Shown: positions 44,174 to 55,279, numbered from the stretch's first letter. The stretch: DNA of 64,000 nt from Luteolibacter pohnpeiensis (GCF_016595435.1 NZ_JAENIJ010000005.1:62001-126000); one strand, 5' to 3'. The notes: a model not told the origin generated them from the letters alone. Program-made: numbers and translations.

Positions 44174-47100
44174 CCGTGGGTTTCGAGTCCCGGATCGTGA
44201 CCGATGATGCGGTGCACGATCTTCATCACGACCACAAAGAAGATCGGAACGAAGAAAATCGCGAGGATCGTGCCGGAAAGCATCCCCCCGGCAACACCGG
44301 TGCCGATCGCGTTCTGGCTTGCAGAACCAGCGCCGGTGCTCAGGACGAGAGGCACCACACCGAGGATGAATGCCATGGAGGTCATCAAAATCGGGCGCAA
44401 GCGCAGCTTCACCGCTTCGAGAATCGCCGGGATGAGCGCCTTGCCCTCTTTCATCAGATCCAGGGCGAACTCGATGATCAGAATCGCGTTTTTCGTCGAC
44501 AGACCGACGGTGGTGAGGAGACCGACTTTGAAATACACGTCGTTTGGCAGATCCCGATAGGTCGCGGCAAGAAGTGCGCCGAAAATCCCAAGTGGAACCA
44601 CCAGGACCACCGCGATGGGAATCGACCAGCTTTCGTAGAGCGCTGCCAAGCAGAGGAACACGATCAGGAACGACACCGAATAGAGCATGGGGGCCTGGTT
44701 TCCGGAGATTTTCTCTTCCAGAGATTGTCCGGACCACGAGTAGCCGATTCCATTGGGCATTTTGCTGGCGATCCGCTCCATCTCAGCCATCGCATCACCC
44801 GATGATTTGCCAGGGGCTGCGGCGCCGACGATGTTGACCGCTGGCACGCCGTTGTAGCGTTGCAGCTGGGGCGAACCGAATGACCACTCGATTTTGGTCA
44901 CTGCGGAAAGCGGAACCATTTTTCCTTGGTCGTTGCGCACATAGACTTTGCCGATGTCTTCGGGAGTCATTCGGAATTTGGCGTCGAGTTGGACGATTAC
45001 GCGTTGCACCCGCGGGCCGTTCACGAAGTTGTTCACGTAGTTGGACCCGAATGCGGTTTGCATGGTCGTGTTGATCGAGGCAAGGGAGACGCCCAGGGCA
45101 GCTGCCTTGTCCTGATCAAGCTCGATTTTCATCTGTCCGGCATCGGCCAAACCTTGGACACGAACCCCGGCTAGAACTTTGCTGTTCGCTGCTTCTGCGA
45201 GCAATTGCTTCTGCGCCGCGATGAGTTTGTCGTGACCGACGTTTCCGTTGTCCTGCAGCCAGAAGTCGAAACCGGCGGACGTTCCGAGCTCGGGAATCGC
45301 GGGTGGGTTGAGGGCGACTACAAATGCGTCCTTGATGCCTCCGAGATGGGCCATGGCGCGTCCGATGATGGCATGGACCTTATGCTCTTTGCCTTCACGT
45401 TCTTCCCACGGTTTGAGGCGGACGAAGGCAAGTGCGGAGTTTTGGCCACGGCCGTTGAAACTGAAACCGGCGACGGTCAGATAGCCGTCCACTTCCGGCT
45501 GCTTGCTGAAGTAGTCTTCCACTTGGAGGATCACTTCGTGGGCACGCTCAGCGGTGGCACCGGTTGGCAGCGAAATGTTGGTCAGGAAGTAGCCTTGGTC
45601 TTCTTCTGGCAAGAATGCGGAAGGCATTTTCTTATAAAGATTGGCCACGGCGAACAACACGCCCAGGAAGACCACGAAGCCAATGACTCCGTGTTTGACG
45701 AACCGGGCGACCACGGATTGATAGCCGGTGGAGGTTTTGTCGAACGTGCGGTTGAACCAACCGAAGAAGCCACGCTTCTCGTGATGATGTCCGGCTTCAA
45801 CCTGCTTCAGCAGCACCCCGCAAAGTGCCGGAGTCAGCGTGAGGGCGAGGAAAATGGAGAACACCATGCAGGAAACCATCGATACCGAAAACTGACGGTA
45901 AATGGTTCCCACCGAGCCGCCGAAGAAGGCCATCGGGATGAACACAGCGGTCAGCACCAGAGTGATGCCGACCAGCGCGCCGGTGATCTGGCCCATGGCT
46001 TTCTTGGTGGCCTCTTTCGCGGTGAGACCTTCCTCACTCATGATCCGTTCGACGTTTTCAACCACCACGATGGCGTCGTCCACCAGAATCCCGATAGCGA
46101 GCACCATGCCGAACATGGTCAGCACGTTGAGCGAGAAGCCCATGGCGAGCATCAAGCCGCAGGTTCCGAGCAATGCGACCGGAACCACGATCGTGGGAAT
46201 CAAGGTGGCGCGGAAGTTCTGCAAGAACAGGAACATCACGAGGAACACCAGAATGATGGCTTCGACCAGGGTGTGGATCACGGTTTCGACCGAAATTTTG
46301 ACGAAGGTGGAAGTATCAAGCGGGAAGAAAACTTTCACCCCAGGCGGGAAGAATTTCTCCAGACGCTCGACTTCGGCCTTGATGGCGTTTGCCGTGTTGA
46401 GCGCGTTGGCACCTGGTGACAACTTGATCGCGGCGGCGACCGATGGGGTTCCATTGATCCGGGCTTCGGGAGTGTAGGCCTGACCACCCATTTCGACGCG
46501 GGCGACGTCTTTCAGATAGACCCGTGAGCCGTCGGTGTTGACGCGAAGGACGATGTTGTTGAACTGCTCAACCGTCGCAAGTGTGGAGCGGCCTTGGAGA
46601 ATGATATTCATCTCCTGGCCGGGCGCGGCTGGCAGGTCGCCAATCTGCCCGACTGCCACCTGGGTGTTTTGAGCTTGGAGAGCCTCGTTCACTTCCAGCG
46701 GTGTCAGATTGTAGCTGAACAACTTGTTGGGATCCAGCCACACGCGCATGGCGTATTCCGTGCCGAATTGGTTGATCTCACCGACGCCTTGCACCCGGCG
46801 GAGCGGATCAAGCATGGAGGCGGACATGTAGTTGCCGAGTGCAACCGAGTCCATGCTGCCATCTTCCGATCCGAGGGCGATGATCATGAAGAAGTTCCGG
46901 GTCGCTTTGGCCACCACCACACCGGATTGCTGCACGGTTTGTGGTAAGCTGGGGGTTGCGAGCTGAACCTTGTTCTGCACCTGGACTTGCGCCGTGTCGG
47001 GATCGGTCCCCGGTTGGAAATACAGGGTGATGACTGCCCGGCCGGTGGCATCACTGGCGGAGGAGATGTAGAGCAGGTTATCGATACCGTTGAGCTGCTG

Positions 47101-47298
47101 CTCGATGACCGAAGTCACGGTGTCGCTCAACGTTTCGGAGGAAGCACCGGCGTAAGTCGCGGTGACCGAGATCGAGGGTGGCGCGACGCTCGGATATTGA
47201 GCGACCGGCAGCTGGGTGATGGAGATCACGCCCAGAAGGCAGATCAAGATGGAGACGACGACCGCGAAAATCGGGCGTTCGATGAAGAATCGGGCCAT
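44155..47298 (-). CDS. RND multidrug efflux pump, HAE1 (AcrB/MexB) type
   Basis: This 1047-residue pump matches the AcrB length. It begins MARFFIERPIFAVVVSILIC and shows VDDAIVVVENVERIM (transmembrane helix 4 with the paired Asp of proton relay), GASSETLSDTVTSVIEQQLN and the C-terminal repeat segment KNAILIIEFALDLMKEGK. It exports toxic or amphiphilic compounds from the periplasm and inner leaflet using proton flow. It is the second gene after the adaptor (64-bp gap). No outer-membrane factor gene is present in the window, so the pump must borrow one encoded elsewhere. Confidence 0.96.
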   Translation of the reverse strand: MARFFIERPIFAVVVSILICLLGVISITQLPVAQYPSVAPPSISVTATYAGASSETLSDTVTSVIEQQLNGIDNLLYISSASDATGRAVITLYFQPGTDPDTAQVQVQNKVQLATPSLPQTVQQSGVVVAKATRNFFMIIALGSEDGSMDSVALGNYMSASMLDPLRRVQGVGEINQFGTEYAMRVWLDPNKLFSYNLTPLEVNEALQAQNTQVAVGQIGDLPAAPGQEMNIILQGRSTLATVEQFNNIVLRVNTDGSRVYLKDVARVEMGGQAYTPEARINGTPSVAAAIKLSPGANALNTANAIKAEVERLEKFFPPGVKVFFPLDTSTFVKISVETVIHTLVEAIILVFLVMFLFLQNFRATLIPTIVVPVALLGTCGLMLAMGFSLNVLTMFGMVLAIGILVDDAIVVVENVERIMSEEGLTAKEATKKAMGQITGALVGITLVLTAVFIPMAFFGGSVGTIYRQFSVSMVSCMVFSIFLALTLTPALCGVLLKQVEAGHHHEKRGFFGWFNRTFDKTSTGYQSVVARFVKHGVIGFVVFLGVLFAVANLYKKMPSAFLPEEDQGYFLTNISLPTGATAERAHEVILQVEDYFSKQPEVDGYLTVAGFSFNGRGQNSALAFVRLKPWEEREGKEHKVHAIIGRAMAHLGGIKDAFVVALNPPAIPELGTSAGFDFWLQDNGNVGHDKLIAAQKQLLAEAANSKVLAGVRVQGLADAGQMKIELDQDKAAALGVSLASINTTMQTAFGSNYVNNFVNGPRVQRVIVQLDAKFRMTPEDIGKVYVRNDQGKMVPLSAVTKIEWSFGSPQLQRYNGVPAVNIVGAAAPGKSSGDAMAEMERIASKMPNGIGYSWSGQSLEEKISGNQAPMLYSVSFLIVFLCLAALYESWSIPIAVVLVVPLGIFGALLAATYRDLPNDVYFKVGLLTTVGLSTKNAILIIEFALDLMKEGKALIPAILEAVKLRLRPILMTSMAFILGVVPLVLSTGAGSASQNAIGTGVAGGMLSGTILAIFFVPIFFVVVMKIVHRIIGHDPGLETHGKTPTI

Positions 47299-47362
47299 GA
47301 AGGATGAGGAATTTGGATGGGAAAGGAACGCGGATGGGGATGTGCAGCATGAAGGCTACAAC

Positions 47363-48520
47363 TCAGCCTTCACCGGTTTTTTTGTCCGGTGCTTTGGGGG
47401 TGTAGGGCTCGGTCACGACTTTCGTTCCAGGGAACGCTTTCATGCCCTCAATGATCACGGTATCGCCTTTTTGCAGGCCGGAAGTTACGACCCACTTGTC
47501 GCCGACGGGATCTGCCGTCTCGATCATCTTCAGCTGGGCCTCGTTTTTGTCGTTCACGACCATGACGCTGGCCTTGCCATTTTGCTGACGGGTAACAGCG
47601 CGCTGAAGCACGGTAACCGCATCTTTGCGAATCGCTTCGACGACGCGAATGCGGGCAAACATGCCCGGCAGCAGGACGCGGTCAGGGTTTGGAAATTCCG
47701 CACGCAGCGTGACCATGCCTGTCGTTTCATCGACTGTCACTTCGGAGAACAAAATGCGTCCTTTGACGGAATATTCCGTGCCGTTTTCGAGGATCAAAGT
47801 CGCACCGGTCTGATCGTCAGGAACTTTACCCAGCGAGCCTTTTTCCATGGCCTGGCGCAGGGAGATCATATCGCCGCTTGGTTGGGTGAAGTCGAAATAG
47901 ATCGGATCCAATTGCTGGATGGTGGCGAGAAGGGTTGCTTCTCCTTCGCCAACCAAGGCTCCTTCTGTCACGATGGCACGACCGATCCGACCGGAAATCG
48001 GTGCGGTGACGGTGGCGTAGCCGAGGTTCAGCTCGGCAGTTTTCAACGCGGCTTCAGCGCCTTGAATCTGGGCATTTGCAAGGGCGACCGCGTTTTCCGC
48101 ATCATCGAGATCCTGCTGACTGACTGCGTTTGAGGCGGAAAGACCACGCAGACGTTTCACATTCACCTCGGCGATAGAGGAATTGGCTTTGGCAGTTGCC
48201 AGCGAGGCGGCGGCACTGTCGCGTGCGGCTTGCAGTGGCTCGGGATCGATCTGGAACAGAACGTCGCCTTTCTGAACTTCAGCGCCTTCGACAAATTTCT
48301 TTTGCAGCAGAATGCCGGGGACACGTGCGCGGACATCCGCGGTGCGGACGGCATCGATGCGGCCAGGGTATTCGCGAGTGATGCTAACGTCTTCAGTACC
48401 AGCTGGAAGTACGGATACGGCAGTTGGTCCGGGTGGTGGGCCTGCGGCCTCCTCTTTCTTGCAGGATGGCAGGATCAGGAAAGTCGCAAGGGTGAGTGGA
48501 ATGAACAGGTGGGGCTGCAT
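47363..48520 (-). CDS. RND periplasmic adaptor lipoprotein (AcrA/MexA type)
   Basis: From ATG at 48520 the 385-residue protein has a lipoprotein signal (PLTLATFLILPSCKKEE). The lipoyl/barrel-sandwich halves are VRTADVRARVPGILLQKKFV and LNLGYATVTAPISGRIGRAI, separated by a coiled-coil hairpin (about 85-165). A beta-barrel and a membrane-proximal domain follow. It links the pump encoded downstream to an outer-membrane channel. It diverges from a LysR gene with two palindromes in the gap. Confidence 0.93.
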   Translation of the reverse strand: MQPHLFIPLTLATFLILPSCKKEEAAGPPPGPTAVSVLPAGTEDVSITREYPGRIDAVRTADVRARVPGILLQKKFVEGAEVQKGDVLFQIDPEPLQAARDSAAASLATAKANSSIAEVNVKRLRGLSASNAVSQQDLDDAENAVALANAQIQGAEAALKTAELNLGYATVTAPISGRIGRAIVTEGALVGEGEATLLATIQQLDPIYFDFTQPSGDMISLRQAMEKGSLGKVPDDQTGATLILENGTEYSVKGRILFSEVTVDETTGMVTLRAEFPNPDRVLLPGMFARIRVVEAIRKDAVTVLQRAVTRQQNGKASVMVVNDKNEAQLKMIETADPVGDKWVVTSGLQKGDTVIIEGMKAFPGTKVVTEPYTPKAPDKKTGEG

Positions 48521-48571
48521 GGTGGGTAAGAAATTGGACAAACGAATGTTTGATGGCGGGCTAGTTAGCAT

Positions 48572-48629
48572 CGAATCGAACGATTCGGAATGATTTTGAA
48601 GTTTGCACCCTAGTAACCAGCAGTTACTA
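48572..48629. promoter_or_regulatory. Two palindromes between pump operon and LysR gene
   Basis: CGAATCG-AA-CGATTCG lies at 48572-48587. TAGTAAC-N5-GTTACTA lies at 48611-48629, ending 10 bases before the LysR ATG. The second has the T-N11-A form expected of LysR-family binding sites. Placed in the 120-bp divergent gap, they are the likely operators for both autoregulation and control of the pump. Confidence 0.6.
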
Positions 48630-48639
48630 CTGCGGCGGG

Positions 48640-49530
48640 ATGGAACTCAGACATTTGAGATATTTCGTGGCGGTCGCGGAGGACCTCAGTTTTCGGAAAG
48701 CGGCAAATCGGTTGCATGTCAGTGGTCCGGCGTTGAGCAAGCAAATCCGGAACCTGGAGGAGGAAACCGGAGTGAAGCTTTTGGAGCGGACAACGGTGGC
48801 GGTATCATTAACAGAGGCGGGAAAGGTGTTCTTGGCGGACGCCAGGCAGCTCCTGACGCAGTCGGAGATGGCTGTGGCGCGGGCGTTGCAAACCCAGTCT
48901 GGGCAGAGCCGGGCGCTCCGGATCGGCAGCGTTGGGATCATTGCCACTGATTTCCTTCCGCTGACGCTGAAGAAATTCAGGGACCGATACCCTGGAGTCG
49001 AGATTCAATTTGTCGAAATGCTTCCGCTTGAGCAGTTGGAGGGGCTGAAACGGGGAACCATCGACATCGGGTTTGCCTATGGCCAGGATGCCTTGGCGAA
49101 TTCCGGGCTGCGCAGCTTGTGCGTGGTGCATTCGCAATTTGGCGTCGCCGTCTCTTCGCAACATGCCTGGGCGGGGCGCAAATCCGTGGCACTGCCAGAA
49201 ATCCGCGATCTGGTGATTTACAGTATCGGCAAGGAGCCTCGCTCGGTTCATCAGGAGGATGTATGCGGATTCTGTGCCAGGGAAGGTTTCACGCCGACCA
49301 ACCTCCGGCGGGTGGCGGGATTTGATTCACTGATCAATCTGATCGCGGCCGATCAGGGGATTTCATTGCTGCCCCAGGTCCTGGATCTGAAAAATCAGGG
49401 CATCCACATCATTCCACTGGAAGAAAGCTCGAATTACGATTTTCGGATGTGGGCGGCGTGGAATCATCAATCGCGCAATCCTGCGGTGGATTATTTCGTG
49501 CATCTGTTAGAGAAGCGGGAACCTTCATGA
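48640..49530 (+). CDS. LysR-family transcriptional regulator
   Basis: This 296-residue protein has the canonical N-terminal HTH ([20 protein letters not shown] ... [20 protein letters not shown]) and a substrate-binding domain (IEFVEML-like segment, then the periplasmic-binding fold to the end). It is transcribed away from the RND adaptor and pump genes and probably activates or represses them in response to a small molecule. Its 3' end overlaps the convergent monooxygenase gene by 122 bp. Confidence 0.92.
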   Translation: MELRHLRYFVAVAEDLSFRKAANRLHVSGPALSKQIRNLEEETGVKLLERTTVAVSLTEAGKVFLADARQLLTQSEMAVARALQTQSGQSRALRIGSVGIIATDFLPLTLKKFRDRYPGVEIQFVEMLPLEQLEGLKRGTIDIGFAYGQDALANSGLRSLCVVHSQFGVAVSSQHAWAGRKSVALPEIRDLVIYSIGKEPRSVHQEDVCGFCAREGFTPTNLRRVAGFDSLINLIAADQGISLLPQVLDLKNQGIHIIPLEESSNYDFRMWAAWNHQSRNPAVDYFVHLLEKREPS

Positions 49531-50497
49531 CTTCCGCGAGGATTTCGAAAGAGCGAAGCCGGGCGGTTTGATCAAAGATTTGTGCGGTGGCGATGACTTC
49601 ATCTGCTGCCGTATCCTTGATGAAATTCGTTAAATCCTGCTGCACGGTTTCCGCGCTTCCAACCATGGAGCAGCGCGACATTCTGCCGACTTGCTGTTGT
49701 TCCGCCAGTGTCCAGTGAAGGTGCCTGGCGGGTGGCGGGAGCTGCTGCGGTCCCCGGCGAATCAAGTTGAGGAATTGCTGCTGCAGGGTGGTGAAGAGGA
49801 AACGGGCCTCATCATCGGTATCGGCCGCGACGACGTTCACACAGACCATGGCGTGTGGCTCGGGATGGGCTGCGGATGGACGATAGTTTTTCCGATAAAG
49901 CGAAAGGGCGGTGTGCAGGTAATCGGGGGCGAAATGCGAAGCAAAGGCAAACGGCAAACCAAGCTCTGCTGCCAATCTTGCGCTGAAATCACTGGAGCCT
50001 AACAAATAGAGTGGAACCTTTGAGCCAACCCCTGGGATCGCCTTCAAAGCTTGTCCCGGTTCAGCATCATCCAGGTAGCCCTGAAGTTCTAACACATCCT
50101 GCGGGAAGGTATCGCCACTGCTGCCCAGATTGCGGCGCAGTGCTTTTGCGGTTAGCGGATCTCCGCCGGGAGCGCGCCCGAGGCCGAGATCGATTCGCCC
50201 CGGAAACAAAGCTTCCAGAGTTCCAAATTGTTCAGCGATCACCAAGGGCGCGTGATTTGGTAGCATGATGCCACCGGAGCCAACCCGGATGGATTGGGTG
50301 CCAGCTGCAACATGACCGATCAGCACGGAGGTGGCGGCGCTGGCGACACCGGGGATGTTGTGGTGCTCCGCCAACCAGAACCGGTGATAACCGAGCGATT
50401 CGACATGCCGCGCCAAGGCCAGCGTGTGAGCAAAAGATTGAGAAACACCTTCGCCCTGGAGGATGGGGGAAAGGTCGAGCACCGAGAGAGGAATCAT
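49409..50497 (-). CDS. Luciferase-like (LLM) flavin-dependent monooxygenase
   Basis: The start is ATG 50497 ([19 protein letters not shown]), giving 362 residues; the frame extends far upstream but through the mfd gene, which I reject. Landmarks are [53 protein letters not shown] and [20 protein letters not shown], typical of the MsnO8-type bacterial LLM class. It is predicted to use FMNH2 and O2 on an unknown substrate. The last about 35 residues, beyond the usual family end, overlap the LysR gene on the other strand. Confidence 0.88.
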   Translation of the reverse strand: MIPLSVLDLSPILQGEGVSQSFAHTLALARHVESLGYHRFWLAEHHNIPGVASAATSVLIGHVAAGTQSIRVGSGGIMLPNHAPLVIAEQFGTLEALFPGRIDLGLGRAPGGDPLTAKALRRNLGSSGDTFPQDVLELQGYLDDAEPGQALKAIPGVGSKVPLYLLGSSDFSARLAAELGLPFAFASHFAPDYLHTALSLYRKNYRPSAAHPEPHAMVCVNVVAADTDDEARFLFTTLQQQFLNLIRRGPQQLPPPARHLHWTLAEQQQVGRMSRCSMVGSAETVQQDLTNFIKDTAADEVIATAQIFDQTARLRSFEILAEVMKVPASLTDARNNPPQDCAIDDSTPPTSENRNSSFLPVE

Positions 50498-50596
50498 GCC
50501 GGACCGTATCGCGGTTTCAGCAGATAGCAAAAATCCGAATCTTTGTGGTTTGTCAGTTTCCTTGCGCGAGCGCTGGATCGCGCCTATTCCTGCGGC

Positions 50597-53500
50597 GTGG
50601 CCCAAACGGACCCCATCACGCGCGGCCTGCTGCGGCGCGCCATCACGCTGCCGGAATTTGCCGAACGCCTGGCCCCATTGGCTGCTGGCGATGGAGAGGT
50701 CGTGCTCGATCACTCGGCCGAGGCGGCTCACGCGTTTTTGTTGGCGGTTTCGATCGGTGCCGCGCGCGACGCGAAAAAATCCCGCTGCTGGGTGGTTTGT
50801 GATCTCCCACGGCAACGCGAACGCCTCGCGGCAGAATTGGAACTCTGGAACATCCGTGCGCTTTGCCTTCCGGAACCGCCTGCGGAAACGGGGGATGGAA
50901 CGGTGGCCGATCCGGAGTCGGCAGCGGAATGGTTTGCCGTGCTGGAAGTTCTGGCCCGATCGGAAAGCTGTGTGGTGCTTTGCGGAAGCGATGCCTTCGA
51001 TGGGCCTGCGCCATCGCCCGGCTCCTTGCGAGCCAGCCGCACCGCGCTGAAGCCTGGGCTTACGTTGGACCCGGTCGAGCTCGCCGAAACTCTCACCGGA
51101 GCCGGTTATGAAAGGGTGCCGACCGTTGCCGCCCGCGGCCAATTTGCGGTTCGTGGTGGGATTCTCGACTTGTTTGCTTGGCAGGCACCGAAGCCACTCC
51201 GGCTTGAGTTTTTTGATACCGAACTGGAATCCGTCCGCGAATTTGACCTCGATTCCCAAGCATCGACGCGGAAATTGTTAGAAGCGGATCTGTTGCTGGC
51301 GGAACCGGTGTCCGAAGCGACGGTCGCCGACTACCGACGCCCTGATGATGTTTTCATTTCCCTGGCTGCGGATGTTTCACGGCCGGATGTCCGGATTTTG
51401 GAAGGGGCTGCGGAATACAACTCCGAGGAAGATTTCACGCTCGCTTGTTTCGGCAGTCCGCTTGGGTCGTTCGAGGCTGGCGATTTCGTGTTGGAGCAAT
51501 CACGGCGCGATCATTTCTTCCGGCAGCTCAATGATTGGAAACGCGATGGCTGGGACGTGGCGATGGTCTTTTCCAACAAGGGCGAGCAGGAGCGCTTCGC
51601 GGAACTCGCGGGCAAGGATTTGCAGCGCGATCTGGGATTGCAACCGGTGCGCGGTGAACTCCTGGCAGGTTTCACGGTGCCGGTTCTCAAACTGGCGGTT
51701 CTTTCTTCGTCCGAACTTTTCGGCCGATATCGCAGTGGCGGGCCGCGTCGCTCCTCACTGGATCAAGCGCGCGCCGCCCGCGCCCGGGCAACCGTCGATG
51801 AGATGGAAGAGGGCGATCTGGTGGTTCACTATGAATACGGCGTTGCTCGATTCCGCGGCATCCAGCAAGGCGACGAGGGCGAGGAATTGGTTCTGGAATA
51901 TCGCGATGGCTCCTTGCTCGGAGTGCCGCTCGAACAGGCGCATCTGGTCGGCAAGTACGTGGGTCTTGGCGGCAAAACCCCGGAACTGAACAAGCTCGGC
52001 AGCACCGCATGGAAAAACGCCAGAAAGGCCGCGGAAAAATCGATTCTCGACTACGCGGCGCAGCTGCTGCGGGTGCAGGCCGAGCGCCAATCCGAAAGTG
52101 GCTTTGCGCATCCGCCGGATTCCAAGTGGATGTGGGAATTCGAAAATTCATTCCACTACACCGAAACCGCAGACCAACGGCGCTCAATCGAAGAAACGAA
52201 GCTGGACATGGAGTCCGGCAAACCGATGGACCGGCTCATTTGCGGTGACGTCGGATTTGGTAAAACCGAGGTCGCAATCCGCGCCGCGTTCAAGGCGATC
52301 ACCGGCGGCAAGCAAGTCGCGCTGTTGGTGCCGACCACAGTGCTCGCGGAGCAACATTGGCGCACCTTCCGCGAACGAATGTCGGATTATCCGATGCGGG
52401 TCGATTTGCTGAACCGATTCCGCACGGCTGCGGAAGTGCGCGAAACCTTGGCCGGTCTGAAGGACGGTTCGGTGGACATGGTCATCGGCACCCATCGTCT
52501 GGTTTCCGGCGATGTTCAATTCAAGGACCTCGGCTTGGTGGTGATCGATGAGGAGCAACGCTTTGGCGTCGCCCACAAAGAAAAGTTCAAGCAGCTGTTC
52601 CGTCAGGTGGATGTGTTGACGCTTTCCGCGACCCCGATTCCGCGGACGCTTTACATGGCTCTCATGGGCGCGCGTGACATGTCGACCATCGAGACCCCGC
52701 CGCCGAATCGGGTGCCGGTGGCGACGACGGTTTGCGCGTACGATGAGAGGGTGATCCGCGATGCGATCCGGCGTGAAATGAAACGCGGTGGTCAGGTGTT
52801 TTTCCTGCACAACCGGGTTAAAACCATTGAGCTGATGGCCTCGAAGCTCCGTCAGTTGGTGCCGGAGGCGCGAATTGTGATCGGCCACGGGCAAATGGAC
52901 AAATCCGACCTCGAAGTGGTGATGCATTCGTTCGTCCGGGGTGAGGCGGATATTCTTTTGGCAACCACGATCATCGAAACCGGGATCGATATTCCCAATG
53001 CCAACACGATTCTCATCGATCGCGCCGATCGGTTTGGCCTTGCCGATTTGTATCAGCTTCGCGGTCGGGTCGGCCGGGCGGGGGAGAAGGCGTATGCGAT
53101 TCTTTTGTTGCCGCGTGATATGATGACAGTGGGTGATGCGCGAAAACGGATTCACGCGATCAAGCAATACACCGCCTTGGGTTCGGGATTCAAAATTGCG
53201 ATGCGTGACCTGGAAATTCGCGGCGCGGGTAATTTGCTAGGGACCAAGCAATCGGGCCACATTTCACAAATCGGATTCGATCTTTACTGCCAGCTGCTTC
53301 GCCAATCGGTCGATCGTCTCAAAGGGCGTAAAAACGCGCCGCAGGGTGAGACCAACTTTAAAGCCGATTTCGTCGCCTTTTCCGAGTCCAGCTGGTCGCG
53401 CGCCGATCCGAAGACCACGCTTCCGGCGTTCCTGCCAGCCGGGTGGTTGGAGGAAACCAAAATCCGGATTTCCGCGTTTCGCGAGCTTTCCGAAGCCGGG

Positions 53501-53770
53501 ACCGAGAAAGCGGTGCAGGCACTGGAAACTGCTTGGCGTGACAAATTTGGCAGAATCCCTGATCCGGCTGCCAATTTGCTAAAAATTGCACAAATTAAGG
53601 CAATTGCTGCCGCTGAGGGGATAGCATCCGTGGAAATTCAGGGTCAAAGGCTGATGTTGCATCGCAATGGCGATTACATCATGCTCGAAGGCCGCAGGTT
53701 TCCCCGCTTGCAATCGGCTAGTCCCCAAGGGAAGCTGGCCGAGGCCATTACTCTTTTGCTAAACTTCTAA
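50597..53770 (+). CDS. mfd: Transcription-repair coupling factor Mfd
   Basis: Mfd removes stalled RNA polymerase and recruits UvrA to damaged template DNA. In order the protein has a UvrB-like N-terminal module, an RNA-polymerase-interaction domain ([19 protein letters not shown]), the RecG-like helicase with Walker [13 protein letters not shown] and DEEQRFGV, the [12 protein letters not shown] motif VI region, and the C-terminal TRCF domain. From GTG at 50597 it has about 1057 residues, slightly shorter than average; the TTG at 50543 is a less likely start. It is followed 13 bp later by the SurA-like gene. Confidence 0.95.
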   Translation: MAQTDPITRGLLRRAITLPEFAERLAPLAAGDGEVVLDHSAEAAHAFLLAVSIGAARDAKKSRCWVVCDLPRQRERLAAELELWNIRALCLPEPPAETGDGTVADPESAAEWFAVLEVLARSESCVVLCGSDAFDGPAPSPGSLRASRTALKPGLTLDPVELAETLTGAGYERVPTVAARGQFAVRGGILDLFAWQAPKPLRLEFFDTELESVREFDLDSQASTRKLLEADLLLAEPVSEATVADYRRPDDVFISLAADVSRPDVRILEGAAEYNSEEDFTLACFGSPLGSFEAGDFVLEQSRRDHFFRQLNDWKRDGWDVAMVFSNKGEQERFAELAGKDLQRDLGLQPVRGELLAGFTVPVLKLAVLSSSELFGRYRSGGPRRSSLDQARAARARATVDEMEEGDLVVHYEYGVARFRGIQQGDEGEELVLEYRDGSLLGVPLEQAHLVGKYVGLGGKTPELNKLGSTAWKNARKAAEKSILDYAAQLLRVQAERQSESGFAHPPDSKWMWEFENSFHYTETADQRRSIEETKLDMESGKPMDRLICGDVGFGKTEVAIRAAFKAITGGKQVALLVPTTVLAEQHWRTFRERMSDYPMRVDLLNRFRTAAEVRETLAGLKDGSVDMVIGTHRLVSGDVQFKDLGLVVIDEEQRFGVAHKEKFKQLFRQVDVLTLSATPIPRTLYMALMGARDMSTIETPPPNRVPVATTVCAYDERVIRDAIRREMKRGGQVFFLHNRVKTIELMASKLRQLVPEARIVIGHGQMDKSDLEVVMHSFVRGEADILLATTIIETGIDIPNANTILIDRADRFGLADLYQLRGRVGRAGEKAYAILLLPRDMMTVGDARKRIHAIKQYTALGSGFKIAMRDLEIRGAGNLLGTKQSGHISQIGFDLYCQLLRQSVDRLKGRKNAPQGETNFKADFVAFSESSWSRADPKTTLPAFLPAGWLEETKIRISAFRELSEAGTEKAVQALETAWRDKFGRIPDPAANLLKIAQIKAIAAAEGIASVEIQGQRLMLHRNGDYIMLEGRRFPRLQSASPQGKLAEAITLLLNF

Positions 53771-53783
53771 ATTACTCTTGTTC

Positions 53784-54788
53784 ATGAAATTCCGCCTTCT
53801 TTGTGCCCTTTCTGTGGCGGTCGCCTGCGGCCCGATGACGGTCCTCGGCCAACCTCAAGGACCGATTGAAGTCAACGGCATCGCCGCCAAAGTGAACGGC
53901 CAGGTAATTACCCGAAGCGAGGTCAATATGTTGTTAGCTCCCAGCTATTTGCAGCTGGTTTCAAAATTCCCACGGCGTGGCGAAGAGTTTGAGCGCCAGT
54001 TCAAAGAGGAGAAAGCACGCGTGATTCAGGAATTGATCGACCGTCAGATCATTCTGGATGAGTTCAAGCAACTTGGTGCCACCATCAAACCGAGCTACAT
54101 CGACGAGGAAATTGATCGTCAGATTCGTGATCAATTCAATGGCAGTGAAGAGAGATTCCGTGAGGAATTAAAGAAAAGCCGTTTAACGATGGAAGGCTAT
54201 CGCCGAATGACTCGTGACAAACTGGTGGTCGACGCCATGAAACAGCAGCAGGCGATTCTCAATGCTCCACCACCCCTTCCAGACGAAATTCGCAAGGAAT
54301 ACAACAACATCAAGTTGCAGATTCGGGACACCACGAAGGACCAGATTTCCTTCATGAAAATCTACATCCCACGTGTGGATCCGCAAAACCCCTTGTCGAC
54401 GCCGGAGACCCAACTCGCCCTTGCGGAAAGTTTGGTTAAGCAGCTGAAAGACGGCAAAGATTTCGCAGAGCTGGCAAAAAGCTATTCGCGCGATGCATTT
54501 GCAGAAGCCGGCGGCGTCCAGGAGGACGTGCCACGGATGGATTTATCCTCAGAGTTCGCGGCAATCATTTTCGATGCGAAAGAGGGTGAACTTCTGGGAC
54601 CACTCGAAGATCCTCAAGGATTCACCATCGTGAAAGTGACTCACAAAGATCTGGGACCATCTCCAGCACTCAGTGAAGTTCGCGATATGGTGGAAAACCG
54701 TGTCCGGGCTGATAAAAGTGTAGCTCAATACAACCGCTGGATCGAAAGTCGCCGCAAACGCGCGATGATCGATATCAAGGATGATTGA
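53784..54788 (+). CDS. SurA-like periplasmic peptidyl-prolyl isomerase
   Basis: From ATG at 53784 the protein has 334 residues and a signal peptide (FRLLCALSVAVACGPMTVLG). A helical SurA-N-like chaperone region (VNGQVITRSEVNMLL) follows. One parvulin domain lies at about 190-290 (LKDGKDFAELAKSYSRDAFA, AGGVQEDVPRMDL). E. coli SurA has two parvulin domains; this has one. It should assist folding of outer-membrane proteins. Close spacing to mfd suggests a shared transcript. Confidence 0.85.
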   Translation: MKFRLLCALSVAVACGPMTVLGQPQGPIEVNGIAAKVNGQVITRSEVNMLLAPSYLQLVSKFPRRGEEFERQFKEEKARVIQELIDRQIILDEFKQLGATIKPSYIDEEIDRQIRDQFNGSEERFREELKKSRLTMEGYRRMTRDKLVVDAMKQQQAILNAPPPLPDEIRKEYNNIKLQIRDTTKDQISFMKIYIPRVDPQNPLSTPETQLALAESLVKQLKDGKDFAELAKSYSRDAFAEAGGVQEDVPRMDLSSEFAAIIFDAKEGELLGPLEDPQGFTIVKVTHKDLGPSPALSEVRDMVENRVRADKSVAQYNRWIESRRKRAMIDIKDD

Positions 54789-54817
54789 TCGGACTTGCCG
54801 CAATGGGTCTCATCAAA

Positions 54818-55279
54818 TCAAAGGTCGGTAATGACCAGATTGAGATGAGGCTCTAGGCACTCGAGCATCTTCGCCATGTAATGCGGGAGCTTGTAGTAGG
54901 TGCCGAATTTTTCGATCGCGAGATACAGCTGACTCTTTTCAGATAGAGTGGTGGTGCTGGCGTGAAAAACCGCGATTTCTGTGTCCGGATTTTCGATCTC
55001 GAGCCAGGCACTCTTCGGGCAGCCCATATGCATGGATGCGCCCTTCAGGGCGATGGCGATCATGACGTCTCTTTCTGTGAAAATTTCCGGTGCTTCTTTG
55101 TTCGAGCGGTTCGGTTCGAAGCGGCAATCCTGAGTCATCAGAACGGAATTCTTGCCGCGATCGAAGATCATCCACACGGAATGCGGGACGGGTGACCACT
55201 CATAACCGACGAAGAGATAATGATTAAGTCCAGAATCCGCTGTAGAACGAAAAACGATGAACGCGCTGGCTTTCTTCAT
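54818..55279 (-). CDS. Conserved-looking cytoplasmic protein, unknown function
   Basis: This 153-residue protein has no signal peptide or membrane segment. Recognisable stretches are YLFVGYEWSPVPHSVWMIFD and FHASTTTLSEKSQLYLAIEK, but I know no family for them. It runs convergent to the SurA-like gene and divergent from the AraC regulator (136-bp gap). Codon use matches the chromosome, so it is probably a resident gene. Confidence 0.5.
   Translation of the reverse strand: MKKASAFIVFRSTADSGLNHYLFVGYEWSPVPHSVWMIFDRGKNSVLMTQDCRFEPNRSNKEAPEIFTERDVMIAIALKGASMHMGCPKSAWLEIENPDTEIAVFHASTTTLSEKSQLYLAIEKFGTYYKLPHYMAKMLECLEPHLNLVITDL

Noticed and set aside
45205-46419. 404-codon plus-strand frame inside the RND pump gene
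   Set aside because: It is antisense to a clear AcrB-type gene, His/Glu/Gly-rich with no family likeness; a mirror of codon bias in the real gene.
50498-51259. N-terminal extension of the LLM frame to 616 codons
   Set aside because: The extra 250 codons run antisense to the Mfd N-terminal region; the LLM family start at 50497 explains the gene.
52184-53167. 327-codon minus-strand frame inside mfd
   Set aside because: It lies wholly antisense to conserved helicase motifs and shows His/Arg-rich, family-free sequence.
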